Source: Phycisphaerae bacterium (GTDB lineage Bacteria > Planctomycetota > Phycisphaerae > Sedimentisphaerales > Anaerohalosphaeraceae). From it: a stretch of DNA of 17,536 nt. This document shows, piece after piece, positions 6,971-14,611 of this stretch; within the stretch, counting starts at the first letter, position 1, and the number at the start of each line of letters is the position of its first letter. Location of the stretch: the NCBI GenBank assembly GCA_021736615.1, contig JAIPFN010000111.1, positions 1 to 17,536 of the forward strand, read 5' to 3'. The notes beneath the pieces are model-generated. The model was not told the origin of the DNA. It did no database searches and saw nothing but the letters and a program-made list of their open reading frames with translations. A program made the translations under genes and the position numbers.

Positions 6971-7894
6971 GTGCCTAAGTTACAAGATTTGGCAAAGAAG
7001 GAATCGGCCTTTTCAAGCGGGCACAGAATGTGTGCAGGCTGTCCGGCTCCTATCTTCACAAAGATGCTCACGCAAGTTACTGACTATGATATTGTTGTCG
7101 GTTCGGCTACAGGATGCCTGGAAGTGGCGTCATCGATATTCCCGTATTCGGCATGGAAAGTGCCGTGGATACATACCGCCTTTGAGAACGCATCTGCGAT
7201 GATGAGCGGGGTTGAGGCCTTTCATAAGGTACAGAAAAAGAAGAATCAAACCGACAAGAAGATCAAGTGCGTAGTGACCGGCGGTGACGGCGGAACTTAT
7301 GATATTGGTATCCAGTCCCTCAGCGCGGCGATGGAAAGAGGGCACGACCTTCTCTACATTTGTTACGACAACGGCGCGTATATGAACACCGGTATCCAGA
7401 GAAGCGGGGCGACCCCTCTCGGAGCCGAGACGACTACTACCCCGGTAGGATCGGTTATAGCCGGTAAACAGCAGCAGAGAAAAGACCTGACGCGGATTAT
7501 GATCGCTCACCACATTCCTTATGTCGCTCAGGCCAGCATACACGATCCCGTCGATCTGTCCAACAAGATACAAAAAGGCCTCGAGGTCGACGGCCCGGCA
7601 TTTCTCAATGTCCTGTGTCCATGTATTCCCGGCTGGCGTATCGCCCCGGACATGGCGGTAGAATCGGCAGGTCTCGGTGTTGAGACATGCTTTTGGCCGT
7701 TATTTGAGTTTGAGGACCAGAAATATAAGATCAATTACAGGCCCAGGGAAAAACTCCCTGTTACCGATTGGCTGTTCACTCAAGGACGATTCAGGCATCT
7801 AAAGGATGACAAGTGGAGTTATCTGGTAGATGATTTCCAGGCGCGGGTCGACGAGCAGTGGGACTGGCTAAATGCCCAGGATCCGTTGGCTTAG
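6971..7894 (+). CDS. porB: Pyruvate:ferredoxin oxidoreductase, beta subunit
   Basis: The beta subunit (307 residues) binds thiamine pyrophosphate and the proximal [4Fe-4S] cluster. Cluster cysteines appear at 21 and 24 (MCAGCPAP), 49 (SATGCLE) and 216/218 (LCPCIPGW). The thiamine pyrophosphate motif begins at Gly105-Asp106-Gly107 (GGDGGTYDIG) and ends with DNGAYMNTG around Asn134. The start chosen is the GTG at 6971, directly after the porA stop, because the purine-rich GGGGTGG lies about 5 bases upstream; an earlier in-frame GTG at 6962 would overlap porA and place the ribosome site too close. It is the last gene of the por operon, followed by a strong terminator. Confidence 0.92.
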   Translation: MPKLQDLAKKESAFSSGHRMCAGCPAPIFTKMLTQVTDYDIVVGSATGCLEVASSIFPYSAWKVPWIHTAFENASAMMSGVEAFHKVQKKKNQTDKKIKCVVTGGDGGTYDIGIQSLSAAMERGHDLLYICYDNGAYMNTGIQRSGATPLGAETTTTPVGSVIAGKQQQRKDLTRIMIAHHIPYVAQASIHDPVDLSNKIQKGLEVDGPAFLNVLCPCIPGWRIAPDMAVESAGLGVETCFWPLFEFEDQKYKINYRPREKLPVTDWLFTQGRFRHLKDDKWSYLVDDFQARVDEQWDWLNAQDPLA

Positions 7895-7944
7895 TCAGCT
7901 TAAATCAAACTGATTCGCTTTTTGCCAAAGAGGACAAACAGCAA

Positions 7945-7987
7945 AAAAGAGGTAAGAGAATAATCAAATTTCTCTCTTACCTCTTTT
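7945..7987. terminator. Bidirectional Rho-independent terminator
   Basis: A perfect 15-bp inverted repeat: arms 7945-7959 (AAAAGAGGTAAGAGA) and 7973-7987, separated by 13 bases. The stem begins with A-run and ends with T-run, so both strands read as stem plus U-tract. It lies between porB and the converging M3 peptidase gene and can stop transcription from both sides. Confidence 0.85.
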
Positions 7988-8015
7988 GTTTATAATTTTC
8001 AGGAGACCCGGGTTT

Positions 8016-10103
8016 TTAATTCAGGCCGCGTCTTTTCAGTAACGCGTCAACTTTGGGCTTTGCTCCCCTGAATTTAATGTATTGGCCCATCGTGTCGTTG
8101 CTTCCCCTTGAAAGAACATTCTTTCTGAATGAGGCGGCTAGCTCTTTGTTGAATATCCCGGCTTCTTTGAATGCCTGGAATGCGTCGGCTTCGAGAACTG
8201 CCGACCAGATATAACTGTAATATCCGGAAGAATATCCGCCGCCTGAAAAGATATGACCAAAATTCGTGCTTTGATAGCGGGATTCAATTTCGGGTATCAA
8301 ACCAATCTTTTCCTTTGACATTTTTTCAAATTGTGCGGCTTCGACTTCGGATGTATCTGTCAGTACGTGCCAATCCATATCCAGGAAAGAGGCAGCAAGA
8401 TACTCAACCGTCATAAAGCCCTGGTTAAAGTATTTTGATGCTTCGAGTTTGTCGATCAGTTCCTGTGGAATTGGCTTTCCGGTTTCGTAATGAAGTGCGT
8501 ATGTTTTCAGCACTGCCGGTTCCGTTGCCCAGTTTTCCATAATCTGTGAAGGGAGTTCGACAAAATCCCGGGGTACTCTTCGCGATCCCCTGTAAACCGT
8601 ATTTCCGAACAGGCCGTTGAGTCCATGACCCAATTCATGAAACAGTGTTATCACTTCATCCATACTCATCAGGGATGGTTTATCTGCAGTAGGCTTTGCG
8701 AAATTGCCGACGTTGAAGACTATCGGTGTGATGAAATTGCCGTCCATGTTGCACTGGCTTCTGAACGGACTTGACCATGCGCCGCTTCTCTTGCCGTCAC
8801 GCGGGAAATAATCGGAGTAGAAAATGCCCAGATGCGATCCGTCGGCATCGAAAACCTCGAACACTTCAACGTCCGGCTGATAAACCTGAATATCATTTCT
8901 CTTTACAAATTTTATTCCGTAAAGCTTCTCGGCTACGTCAAAAGCGCCTTTGCGAACATTTTCCATTTTGAAATAAGGACGAAGCATAGCGTCATCAAGG
9001 GCGTATTTTTCCTTTTTAACTTTTTCAGCGTAATACTCCCAGTCCCATGCCTGCAGTTTGAAATCGTTTCCTTCTTTATCGATGATTGCCTGCATATCCG
9101 CTACTTCCGTGTTCGCTCTTTTTAGTGCCGGGGTCCAAAGTTCGTTCAGGAATTTGTAAACAGCCTCGGGGTTTTTGGCCATACTTCTTTCGAGAACATA
9201 ATCGGCGTGGGTTTTATAGCCCAGCAGATTCGCCTTCCTGACTCTAAGGGCAGCGATCCTGGATATAATATTTTTAGTGTCAAATTCATCGTCGTTGTTG
9301 CAGCGGTTGATATATGCTTTAAATAGAATCTCCCGAAGTTGGCGTTTTTCGGAATTGACAAGAAATGGAATAAAACTTGGCTTCTGAAGAGTGAAAGCCC
9401 ATTTGCCGGCCATACCTCTTGTCTTAGCCAATTCCGCAGCAGCGTCAATAACGTCGTTTGGAAGACCGGCAAGGTCTTCTTGCTTGTCTATTACCAGCCC
9501 AATGGCGTTGGTCTGTTGCAGGTGGTCCTGCTGGAATTTAACGTATAAATTGCTGAGTTCCTCATTTATTTTTCTAAACTCGACCTTATCTGCATCGTTT
9601 AGATTGGCTCCGCTCCTGACAAAACCCAGGTAGTAGTTTTCCACAACTATTTTTTGTTCGTCGGTAAGTCCGAGGCTTTCCTTCTTATCATAAATTTGTT
9701 TTATTCTTGCGAAAAGCGCTTCGTTCAGATTGATGTCATCACTGTGTTTAGCCAGCAGAGGCGCAAGTTCTTTTGCTATGTCCTGCAATTGTTTATTTGT
9801 ATTTGCGTTGTTAAGACAACTGAATACACTACCAACCCTGTCAAGCAGTTCACCCTTTTTTTCCATTGCTTCAATGGTATTCTCAAAGGTGGGAGTTTCT
9901 TTGTTATTTACAATTGCGTCAACTTCTGCCTTATCAATTTCCATTGCCGTCAGAAATGCCGGCATAAATTCATCGTCTGTGATTTCTTCAAACGGAGGCG
10001 TCTGAAAAGGAGTATCCCACTCCTGTAAAAGTGTATTTTTCGGTTGAACACTGCAACCGGCAGCGGCGATAGCCAAAGTAAATAAGTACATAGCTTGTTT
10101 CAT
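8016..10103 (-). CDS. dcp: M3-family peptidyl-dipeptidase, predicted lipoprotein
   Basis: Zinc metallopeptidase of the M3 family (Dcp/thimet oligopeptidase type) that trims short peptides. The protein has 695 residues. HELGH (489-493) carries the two zinc histidines and catalytic glutamate; the third zinc ligand is Glu516 in DFVELPSQIMENW. The N-terminus is a short hydrophobic signal with a lipobox ending at Cys17 (IAAAGC), so it is probably anchored to a membrane facing the periplasm. The mature start (LLQEWDTPFQTPPFEEI) and SGANL, GLGY-type blocks resemble Dcp of Bacteroidota, a possible sign of transfer. The start ATG at 10103 was preferred over a frame open to 10196 because AAAGGA lies 7 bases upstream and the signal peptide then begins correctly. 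It is a single-gene unit, convergent with por and divergent from the DeoR regulator. Confidence 0.92.
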   Translation of the reverse strand: MKQAMYLFTLAIAAAGCSVQPKNTLLQEWDTPFQTPPFEEITDDEFMPAFLTAMEIDKAEVDAIVNNKETPTFENTIEAMEKKGELLDRVGSVFSCLNNANTNKQLQDIAKELAPLLAKHSDDINLNEALFARIKQIYDKKESLGLTDEQKIVVENYYLGFVRSGANLNDADKVEFRKINEELSNLYVKFQQDHLQQTNAIGLVIDKQEDLAGLPNDVIDAAAELAKTRGMAGKWAFTLQKPSFIPFLVNSEKRQLREILFKAYINRCNNDDEFDTKNIISRIAALRVRKANLLGYKTHADYVLERSMAKNPEAVYKFLNELWTPALKRANTEVADMQAIIDKEGNDFKLQAWDWEYYAEKVKKEKYALDDAMLRPYFKMENVRKGAFDVAEKLYGIKFVKRNDIQVYQPDVEVFEVFDADGSHLGIFYSDYFPRDGKRSGAWSSPFRSQCNMDGNFITPIVFNVGNFAKPTADKPSLMSMDEVITLFHELGHGLNGLFGNTVYRGSRRVPRDFVELPSQIMENWATEPAVLKTYALHYETGKPIPQELIDKLEASKYFNQGFMTVEYLAASFLDMDWHVLTDTSEVEAAQFEKMSKEKIGLIPEIESRYQSTNFGHIFSGGGYSSGYYSYIWSAVLEADAFQAFKEAGIFNKELAASFRKNVLSRGSNDTMGQYIKFRGAKPKVDALLKRRGLN

Positions 10104-10180
10104 TTTTTCATCCTTTTCTTTTGCCTGACATTTCCAATTAAAACGCTTAAAAACATAATTCAGTCTTACCGACACCGATG

Positions 10181-10209
10181 ATACTACCAAATTCACCTCA
10201 AACTTTCAA
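10181..10209 (-). promoter_or_regulatory. Candidate sigma70-type promoter for the M3 peptidase
   Basis: On the minus strand TTGAAA (10204-10209), a 17-base spacer and TAGTAT (10181-10186). Transcription would start near 10174, giving a leader of about 70 bases before the ATG at 10103. Spacing is ideal and the -35 matches five of six consensus bases. Confidence 0.5.
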
Positions 10210-10251
10210 GGAATACTCTTTTCTTTAATTATTGGTTCAATTTCTGATTTT

Positions 10252-10267
10252 ATTGTTGCAAAACAAT
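10252..10267. promoter_or_regulatory. Inverted repeat, possible DeoR-family operator
   Basis: ATTGTT, four bases, AACAAT: a perfect 6-bp inverted repeat ending 14 bases before the regulator ATG and lying in the divergent region shared with the M3 peptidase. The position suits autoregulation. I did not see a second copy upstream of the downstream catabolic genes, so assignment is speculative. Confidence 0.35.
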
Positions 10268-10281
10268 CGCAGTTGTCTAAA

Positions 10282-11088
10282 ATGAAGCCAAATCGAAAGA
10301 CCAGGGAAACAGTAACGAAAGGCTTGTGGCAAGTGATAGAGAAGTTGACATACAGGCAGAAGCAGGTATTGGACGTCCTATTTGAGGATTGGAACTTATC
10401 TGTTGCTCAGATCAGCAAAATTCTAAAAGTATCGTCAGTGACCATTCGGAACGACCTGGATGCTTTAGCTGAAAACGGTTTCATTGTCCGAACTCGCGGC
10501 GGGGCGGTCCCGGCGATTAATCAGAGGATTCTGTTTCGTCAGAAACAATTCGCCGAAGAAAAAAACCGGATCGCAAAAGCCGCCGCAGAAGTTATTGAGG
10601 ATAATGACCAGATAATGGTCTCTGCCGGTACCACTACCGCTCTGATAGGAAAATATCTTCTAGGCAAGCAAAACCTCAAGATCGTCACCAATTCTATTAT
10701 GCTTTTGCAGTATGCCCGCATAAACCCTTCGCTGGATATTACACTATTAGGCGGCGAATATCGGCCGGAGTCCGAAGCTGTCGTCGGGCCGATCACGCTG
10801 CGTCAGCTTGAACAGTTTCATGTCAAGATCGCGTTTCTCGGTACTGACGGATTTTCGGTCGAAAACGGCATGACGGCGAACCTGGTAGAAGTTTCCGAGG
10901 TGGTCAGGCAGATGTCCGCACGCTCCCAGCGGAACATTTTCCTGGCCGATTCCTCAAAATTCGGCAGGGCAGGCTTTGCCCATATCCAGCCGCTGACAAA
11001 GGCAACCGCGATCATAACAGATTCAAAACTAACAGAGGACTCCAAAAAATTGCTGGAAGATAATGGACTTTCGGTGACTTTGGCGTAA
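10282..11088 (+). CDS. DeoR-family transcriptional regulator
   Basis: A 268-residue repressor-type protein with the DeoR layout. The N-terminal helix-turn-helix spans about residues 38-62 (LSVAQISKILKVSSVTIRNDL) and is followed by the family hallmark GFIVRTRGGAV. The C-terminal sugar-phosphate sensing domain shows SAGTTTALIG (114-123), TNSIMLL, LLGGEYRPESEAVVGP, and FLGTDGFS. DeoR proteins usually sense a phosphorylated intermediate of the pathway they control; here the obvious targets are the six downstream genes on the same strand. The start is uncertain: ATG 10282 has no clear ribosome site, whereas an in-frame GTG at 10333 has AAAGG 10 bases upstream and would begin MIEKLTYRQKQVL, a typical DeoR start. 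Confidence 0.88.
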   Translation: MKPNRKTRETVTKGLWQVIEKLTYRQKQVLDVLFEDWNLSVAQISKILKVSSVTIRNDLDALAENGFIVRTRGGAVPAINQRILFRQKQFAEEKNRIAKAAAEVIEDNDQIMVSAGTTTALIGKYLLGKQNLKIVTNSIMLLQYARINPSLDITLLGGEYRPESEAVVGPITLRQLEQFHVKIAFLGTDGFSVENGMTANLVEVSEVVRQMSARSQRNIFLADSSKFGRAGFAHIQPLTKATAIITDSKLTEDSKKLLEDNGLSVTLA

Positions 11089-11097
11089 AATTGATGG

Positions 11098-11113
11098 GCC
11101 GGTTAGCACCGGC
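11098..11113 (+). other. Short hairpin between regulator and SDR gene
   Basis: Arms GCCGG (11098-11102) and CCGGC (11109-11113) with a 6-base loop, ten bases after the regulator stop. No T-run follows. It is followed by ACTAAAATAAGGA leading into the next ribosome site, which resembles the hairpin-B plus box part of the intercistronic modules. Confidence 0.4.
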
Positions 11114-11146
11114 GATAACATTATGAAACTAAAATAAGGATTAAAA

Positions 11147-11917
11147 ATGGATTTTACAGGAAAAACAGCACTAATAACAGGCGCCGCCGGGGCTATCGGC
11201 AAAGACATCGCACGTCAATTGTTAGCCAATGGCGCAAAGGTTTTTATCTCGGACTTAAAACAGGATGCCGTCGACGCAGCTGTCAAAGAGATCGGCGAAG
11301 GTTGCCTGGGCCTTGCTGCCGATGTGACCAAAATCGACCAGGTACAGAAGGCTGTTGCCGCTGCCGCTGAGGCCTTTGATGACAAAATCGACATACTTGT
11401 AAATGTCGCCGGCATAATTGGCACATGTCCGGTCGAAGACATCACGGAAGAACAGTACGATATGATGATGAATGTTAACTGCAAGGGCACTTTCCTTTTC
11501 ACAAAATTTGTTGTCCCGATGATGAAAGCCAATAAATACGGCAAGATCGTAAACTTCTCGTCAAAGTCCGGCAAAACCGGTTCTGCTTTGATGAGCCACT
11601 ACGGGATGGCCAAGGCCGGAATAATCGGCTTCACACAGGCACTTGCTTTTGAACTGGCACCGAACATCAACGTAAACTGTGTCTGCCCGGGTATCACAGA
11701 AAATACCGGAGTATGGGAAACTGCTTCGTCGGGATACATCAATAATCTGAAAATGTCTTTCGATGAAGTTGTAAAGAAGTTTACATCAAAGATTCCTTTG
11801 GGACGGCTTGCGAAAATAGAAGATGTAACAGCGGTTACGACGTTCCTCTGCTCAAAAGGAGCAGACTACATGACCGGCCAGGCAATCAACATCACCGGCG
11901 GAAGAGAAATGCACTAG
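11147..11917 (+). CDS. Short-chain dehydrogenase/reductase (NAD type)
   Basis: A classical SDR of 256 residues, likely a polyol or sugar dehydrogenase. The cofactor motif TGAAGAIG lies at 11-18. Asp36 at the end of the second strand (VFISDLKQD) indicates preference for NAD over NADP. NVAG (86-89, a variant of NNAG), Asn111, Ser138/139 and the catalytic pair Tyr152 and Lys156 (YGMAK) complete the active site. The C-terminal YMTGQAINITGG is the usual SDR end block. A good AAGGA ribosome site precedes the ATG. It is the first structural gene after the DeoR regulator and is separated from deoC by module copy 3. Substrate cannot be named; pathway logic suggests it oxidises an alcohol group of the imported polyol or sugar. 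Confidence 0.88.
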   Translation: MDFTGKTALITGAAGAIGKDIARQLLANGAKVFISDLKQDAVDAAVKEIGEGCLGLAADVTKIDQVQKAVAAAAEAFDDKIDILVNVAGIIGTCPVEDITEEQYDMMMNVNCKGTFLFTKFVVPMMKANKYGKIVNFSSKSGKTGSALMSHYGMAKAGIIGFTQALAFELAPNINVNCVCPGITENTGVWETASSGYINNLKMSFDEVVKKFTSKIPLGRLAKIEDVTAVTTFLCSKGADYMTGQAINITGGREMH

Positions 11918-11921
11918 ATCG

Positions 11922-12007
11922 CAAACTGGCCTGATGGCCAGTTTGGAATTACGAATTATAAATTACGAATTACGAATTGAGGAATCGGCTTTGCCGATGC
12001 TAATTTA
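11922..12007 (+). repeat. Intercistronic module, copy 3 (two hairpins, AATTACG spacer)
   Basis: Between the first SDR gene and deoC. Hairpin A is a perfect 10-bp stem (arms 11922-11931 CAAACTGGCC and 11936-11945) with a 4-base loop, starting four bases after the stop codon. A spacer of four AATTACGAATT-like units (about 11946-11979) follows, then hairpin B (ATCGGC 11984-11989, GCCGAT 11993-11998, loop TTT), the box GCTAATTTA (11999-12007) and the AAAGGA of deoC. The layout matches copies 1 and 2, but this copy is on the plus strand, again in transcription direction. No terminator-type T-run is present. Confidence 0.65.
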
Positions 12008-12020
12008 AAGGAATTTCTAA

Positions 12021-12701
12021 ATGTATACTAAAGAACAAATAGCAAAAACTATTGACCATGCTGTGCTTAAACCTTTCGCTACCGATGAGGATATCGTCAA
12101 GAACGCAAAGATGTGTGATGAACGTGGCGTTATGAGTCTTTGTGTTCGGCCTACCGACGTAAAGCTTGCCGCGCAGGAACTTAAAGACAGTGAAACAGTT
12201 GTCTCGATGGTCGTTGGCTTCCCCCATGGCAGCAACAAAACCGAAACAAAGGTTCTCGAAACAAAGCTCGGTGCAGCCGACGGTGCTGTTGAGTTCGACA
12301 TGGTTATGAATGTCGGCAAGTTCCTTTCCGGCGATATTGATTATGTCAAAAACGACATCGCTGCCGTCGTCGCCGAAGCAAAGAAAACCGGAGCACTGGT
12401 TAAAGTGATCCAGGAAACATGCTACCTCTCAAACGAGCAGGTTGCTCAGGCTTGTCAGATATGTTACGAAGCAGGTGCAGACTTCGTAAAGACCTCAACC
12501 GGTTTCGGGGATGGCCCGGCAACCCCGGAAGTAATTGACATTATGATGAAAACAGTCGGCGACAAGATGGGAATTAAAGCTTCAGGCGGAGTCCGCAATT
12601 ACGAAACAGCGGTCGGCTACCTCAAACAGGGCTGCACAAGGCTAGGCGTAGGCTCGACTGAAGCAGTTCTCGACGGCGTACCGGCTGAAGGAGATTACTA
12701 A
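12021..12701 (+). CDS. deoC: Deoxyribose-phosphate aldolase family protein
   Basis: A 226-residue class I aldolase of the DeoC family, which in characterised members cleaves 2-deoxyribose 5-phosphate to glyceraldehyde 3-phosphate and acetaldehyde. The catalytic set is complete: Asp93 in EFDMVMNVG, the Schiff-base lysine Lys157 in FVKTSTGFG, and Lys186 in GIKASGGVR. GFPHG (67-70) and IQETCYL (130-136) are further family blocks. The final phosphate-binding loop reads RLGVGSTEA (207-215) instead of the common RIGASSG type, which may reflect a different substrate. It has an AAAGGA ribosome site, and its stop codon overlaps the next start by one base (TAATG). No deoxyribose kinase, phosphopentomutase or acetaldehyde dehydrogenase is nearby, so a nucleoside-salvage role is doubtful. 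Confidence 0.9.
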   Translation: MYTKEQIAKTIDHAVLKPFATDEDIVKNAKMCDERGVMSLCVRPTDVKLAAQELKDSETVVSMVVGFPHGSNKTETKVLETKLGAADGAVEFDMVMNVGKFLSGDIDYVKNDIAAVVAEAKKTGALVKVIQETCYLSNEQVAQACQICYEAGADFVKTSTGFGDGPATPEVIDIMMKTVGDKMGIKASGGVRNYETAVGYLKQGCTRLGVGSTEAVLDGVPAEGDY

Positions 12702-13756
12702 TGGCCGACACCATGAAAGCGGTAGTCTATTATGCCCCGGGTGATATTCGCGTCGAACAGGTCAAAGTCCCCGCCTGCGGTGCCGGCGAGATACGCGTTA
12801 AGATCGACGCCTGTGCAGTTTGCGGAACTGACCTTAAGGCATACGTATCGGGCAATCCCCGGATAAAGGCCCCCAAAGTTATGGGCCATGAGTTCACCGG
12901 TCTTGTCGAGACCATCGGAGACGGCGTCACCGGTTTCGACATCGGCGACCGGCTCGTAATGGCAACATCCGTTGCATGCGGCGATTGCTATTACTGCAAA
13001 CAGGGCCACAGAAACCTCTGCGCAAATATTGCCCCGATGGGTTTTACATTCGAAGGCGGAATGGCCGAATACACAGTGATACCCGAAAGGGCACTGAAAG
13101 GCGGTCACGCGATCAAAGTACCCGCATCCGTACCCGCCGAACACGCCGCACTTTCAGAGCCTCTAAGCTGTGCGGTCAACTCCTGTTTTAACTGTGATAT
13201 TCAGGAAGGCGATGTCGTCGTTGTTATCGGCGCCGGGCCTATGGGGATAATGAACGCCTGTGTTGCTCAACAGTTCGGAGCCTCAAAAATAATTCTCGCC
13301 GAGATAAACGAAGAAAGACTCAAACAAGCCGAGCCTTTCGGATTTGATGTCCTGGTCGACCCGGCAAATGAAGACCTGCACTCAATCGTAATGGCCCACA
13401 CTGATGGAGTCGGTGCAGATGTTGTCATAGTCGCCGCTCCCGCTGCAAAACCCCAGGAAGACGCCATCTCGCTCGTGCGTAAACGCGGAACGGTTTGCCT
13501 GTTCGCATCCCTGCCCGCCGGCAAAAGCGAGATCACCATCGACAGCAGGATCATCCACTATGGCGAGATCAAACTAGTCGGCAGCAGTGACTCGACACCT
13601 GCCCAGGTCGAAAAAGCAGTCGAAATAATCAGCAGCGGTTCGCTCAAAGCCGACAAACTGGCCAGCCATATCCTGCCTCTCGACGACATCATGAAAGCAT
13701 ACGAGCTAATGAAAAGCGGTCAGGCTCTTAGAGTCGTACTGAAACCAAAACAATAA
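12701..13756 (+). CDS. Zinc-dependent medium-chain alcohol/polyol dehydrogenase
   Basis: A 351-residue MDR-family enzyme most like sorbitol, threonine or related polyol dehydrogenases. Catalytic zinc ligands are visible as Cys41 (CGTDLKAY), His63-Glu64 (GHEFTG) and Glu153 (SEPLSCAVN). The structural zinc lobe has four cysteines at 93, 96, 99 and 107 (CGDCYYC...NLC). The Rossmann motif GAGPMG is at 177-182, with an acidic residue (ILAEINEER) after the second strand that suits NAD. Start ATG overlaps the deoC stop, with AAGGAG 7 bases upstream, so the two are translationally coupled. The likely role is oxidation of a secondary hydroxyl to a ketone before or after phosphorylation; the exact substrate is not readable. 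Confidence 0.9.
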   Translation: MADTMKAVVYYAPGDIRVEQVKVPACGAGEIRVKIDACAVCGTDLKAYVSGNPRIKAPKVMGHEFTGLVETIGDGVTGFDIGDRLVMATSVACGDCYYCKQGHRNLCANIAPMGFTFEGGMAEYTVIPERALKGGHAIKVPASVPAEHAALSEPLSCAVNSCFNCDIQEGDVVVVIGAGPMGIMNACVAQQFGASKIILAEINEERLKQAEPFGFDVLVDPANEDLHSIVMAHTDGVGADVVIVAAPAAKPQEDAISLVRKRGTVCLFASLPAGKSEITIDSRIIHYGEIKLVGSSDSTPAQVEKAVEIISSGSLKADKLASHILPLDDIMKAYELMKSGQALRVVLKPKQ

Positions 13757-13768
13757 AGGAGTTTGAAA

Positions 13769-14539
13769 TTGAATCTTAATCTTAAAGATAAAGTAGCATT
13801 GGTTACCGGCGGTTCCGGCGACATAGGTAAAGCGATCTGCCTGGCCCTTGCCGAAGAAGGTGTAAAGGTAGCAGTTAATTATATCAATGTCGGCAACCAG
13901 AAAGAAATGGCAGAGAAACTTGTTGCCGATATAAAAGAAAAGTTCGGCACGGATGCTGATATTTTCGAGGCGGATATTTCCAGCGAACAAGCGGTTATTA
14001 AGATGTATGCTGACATCACTGCCAGGTATAATCAGGTCGATGTGCTTGTAAATAACGCGGCGATTTGCCCGGTCGGACCGGTAAAGGACATGGAACTGGC
14101 GACCTGGAAACAGGCGATGGATGTAAATCTTGACGGTACTTTTCTTTGCAGCAGGGAATTTATAAGACAGCAGCTTGACAAAGGTCTAAAGGGCCGGGTT
14201 GTCAATATTGCTTCTCAGGCAGCGTTTAGAGGTTCGGTTTCCGGGAAATCCCCTTACGACACGACTAAGGGCGGAATGGTAACGTTTACGATAGCGCTTG
14301 CGCGCGAGATGGCTCCGCACGGAATAGGTGTTAATGCTATCGCGCCGGGGCTGGTGATGACGGAAATGGTCGCAGGGCTGATAAGCAAGGACCCAGAGAA
14401 ATATCTTAACCGCGTCCCCCTCCACAGGATAGCAGAACCCAAAGAGATCGCCGACGTCGTACTTTTTCTGGCCTCGGAAAGGTCGTCTTATATGACAGGC
14501 GCGACCGTCGATGTTACCGGCGGAATGCTGATGCGATAA
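13769..14539 (+). CDS. Second short-chain dehydrogenase (FabG-like)
   Basis: A 256-residue classical SDR. The cofactor loop TGGSGDIG is at 13-20; NNAA at 95-98; Asn120; and the catalytic Tyr163 and Lys167 (YDTTK). The second strand ends VAVNYIN without the acidic residue seen in the first SDR, so NADP may be preferred. The C-terminus has VNAIAPGLVMTEM and YMTGATVDVTGG. The start is a TTG at 13769, chosen because AAAGGAG (13755-13761) lies 7 bases upstream; a TTG at 13763 would be only one base from that site. The ribosome site overlaps the stop of the dehydrogenase gene, so coupling is likely. FabG-like sequence does not imply fatty acid synthesis here; the neighbours point to sugar or polyol oxidoreduction. 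Confidence 0.87.
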   Translation: MNLNLKDKVALVTGGSGDIGKAICLALAEEGVKVAVNYINVGNQKEMAEKLVADIKEKFGTDADIFEADISSEQAVIKMYADITARYNQVDVLVNNAAICPVGPVKDMELATWKQAMDVNLDGTFLCSREFIRQQLDKGLKGRVVNIASQAAFRGSVSGKSPYDTTKGGMVTFTIALAREMAPHGIGVNAIAPGLVMTEMVAGLISKDPEKYLNRVPLHRIAEPKEIADVVLFLASERSSYMTGATVDVTGGMLMR

Positions 14540-14611
14540 AAGTAGCGCCGGCTTTAAGCCCCAGCTTTTTGCAATAGCCATTTATACTAACTTTAATTAG
14601 GGAGAATTATT

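Noticed and set aside
10104..10196. Longer N-terminus of the M3 peptidase
   Set aside because: The extra 31 residues would bury the signal peptide; ATG 10103 has a ribosome site at the right distance, and the promoter candidate lies across the extra region.
11946..11979. Short tandem AATTACG units as a CRISPR array or origin iterons
   Set aside because: Units are too short, there are no unique spacers and no cas or replication genes are nearby; they form the spacer of the intercistronic module.
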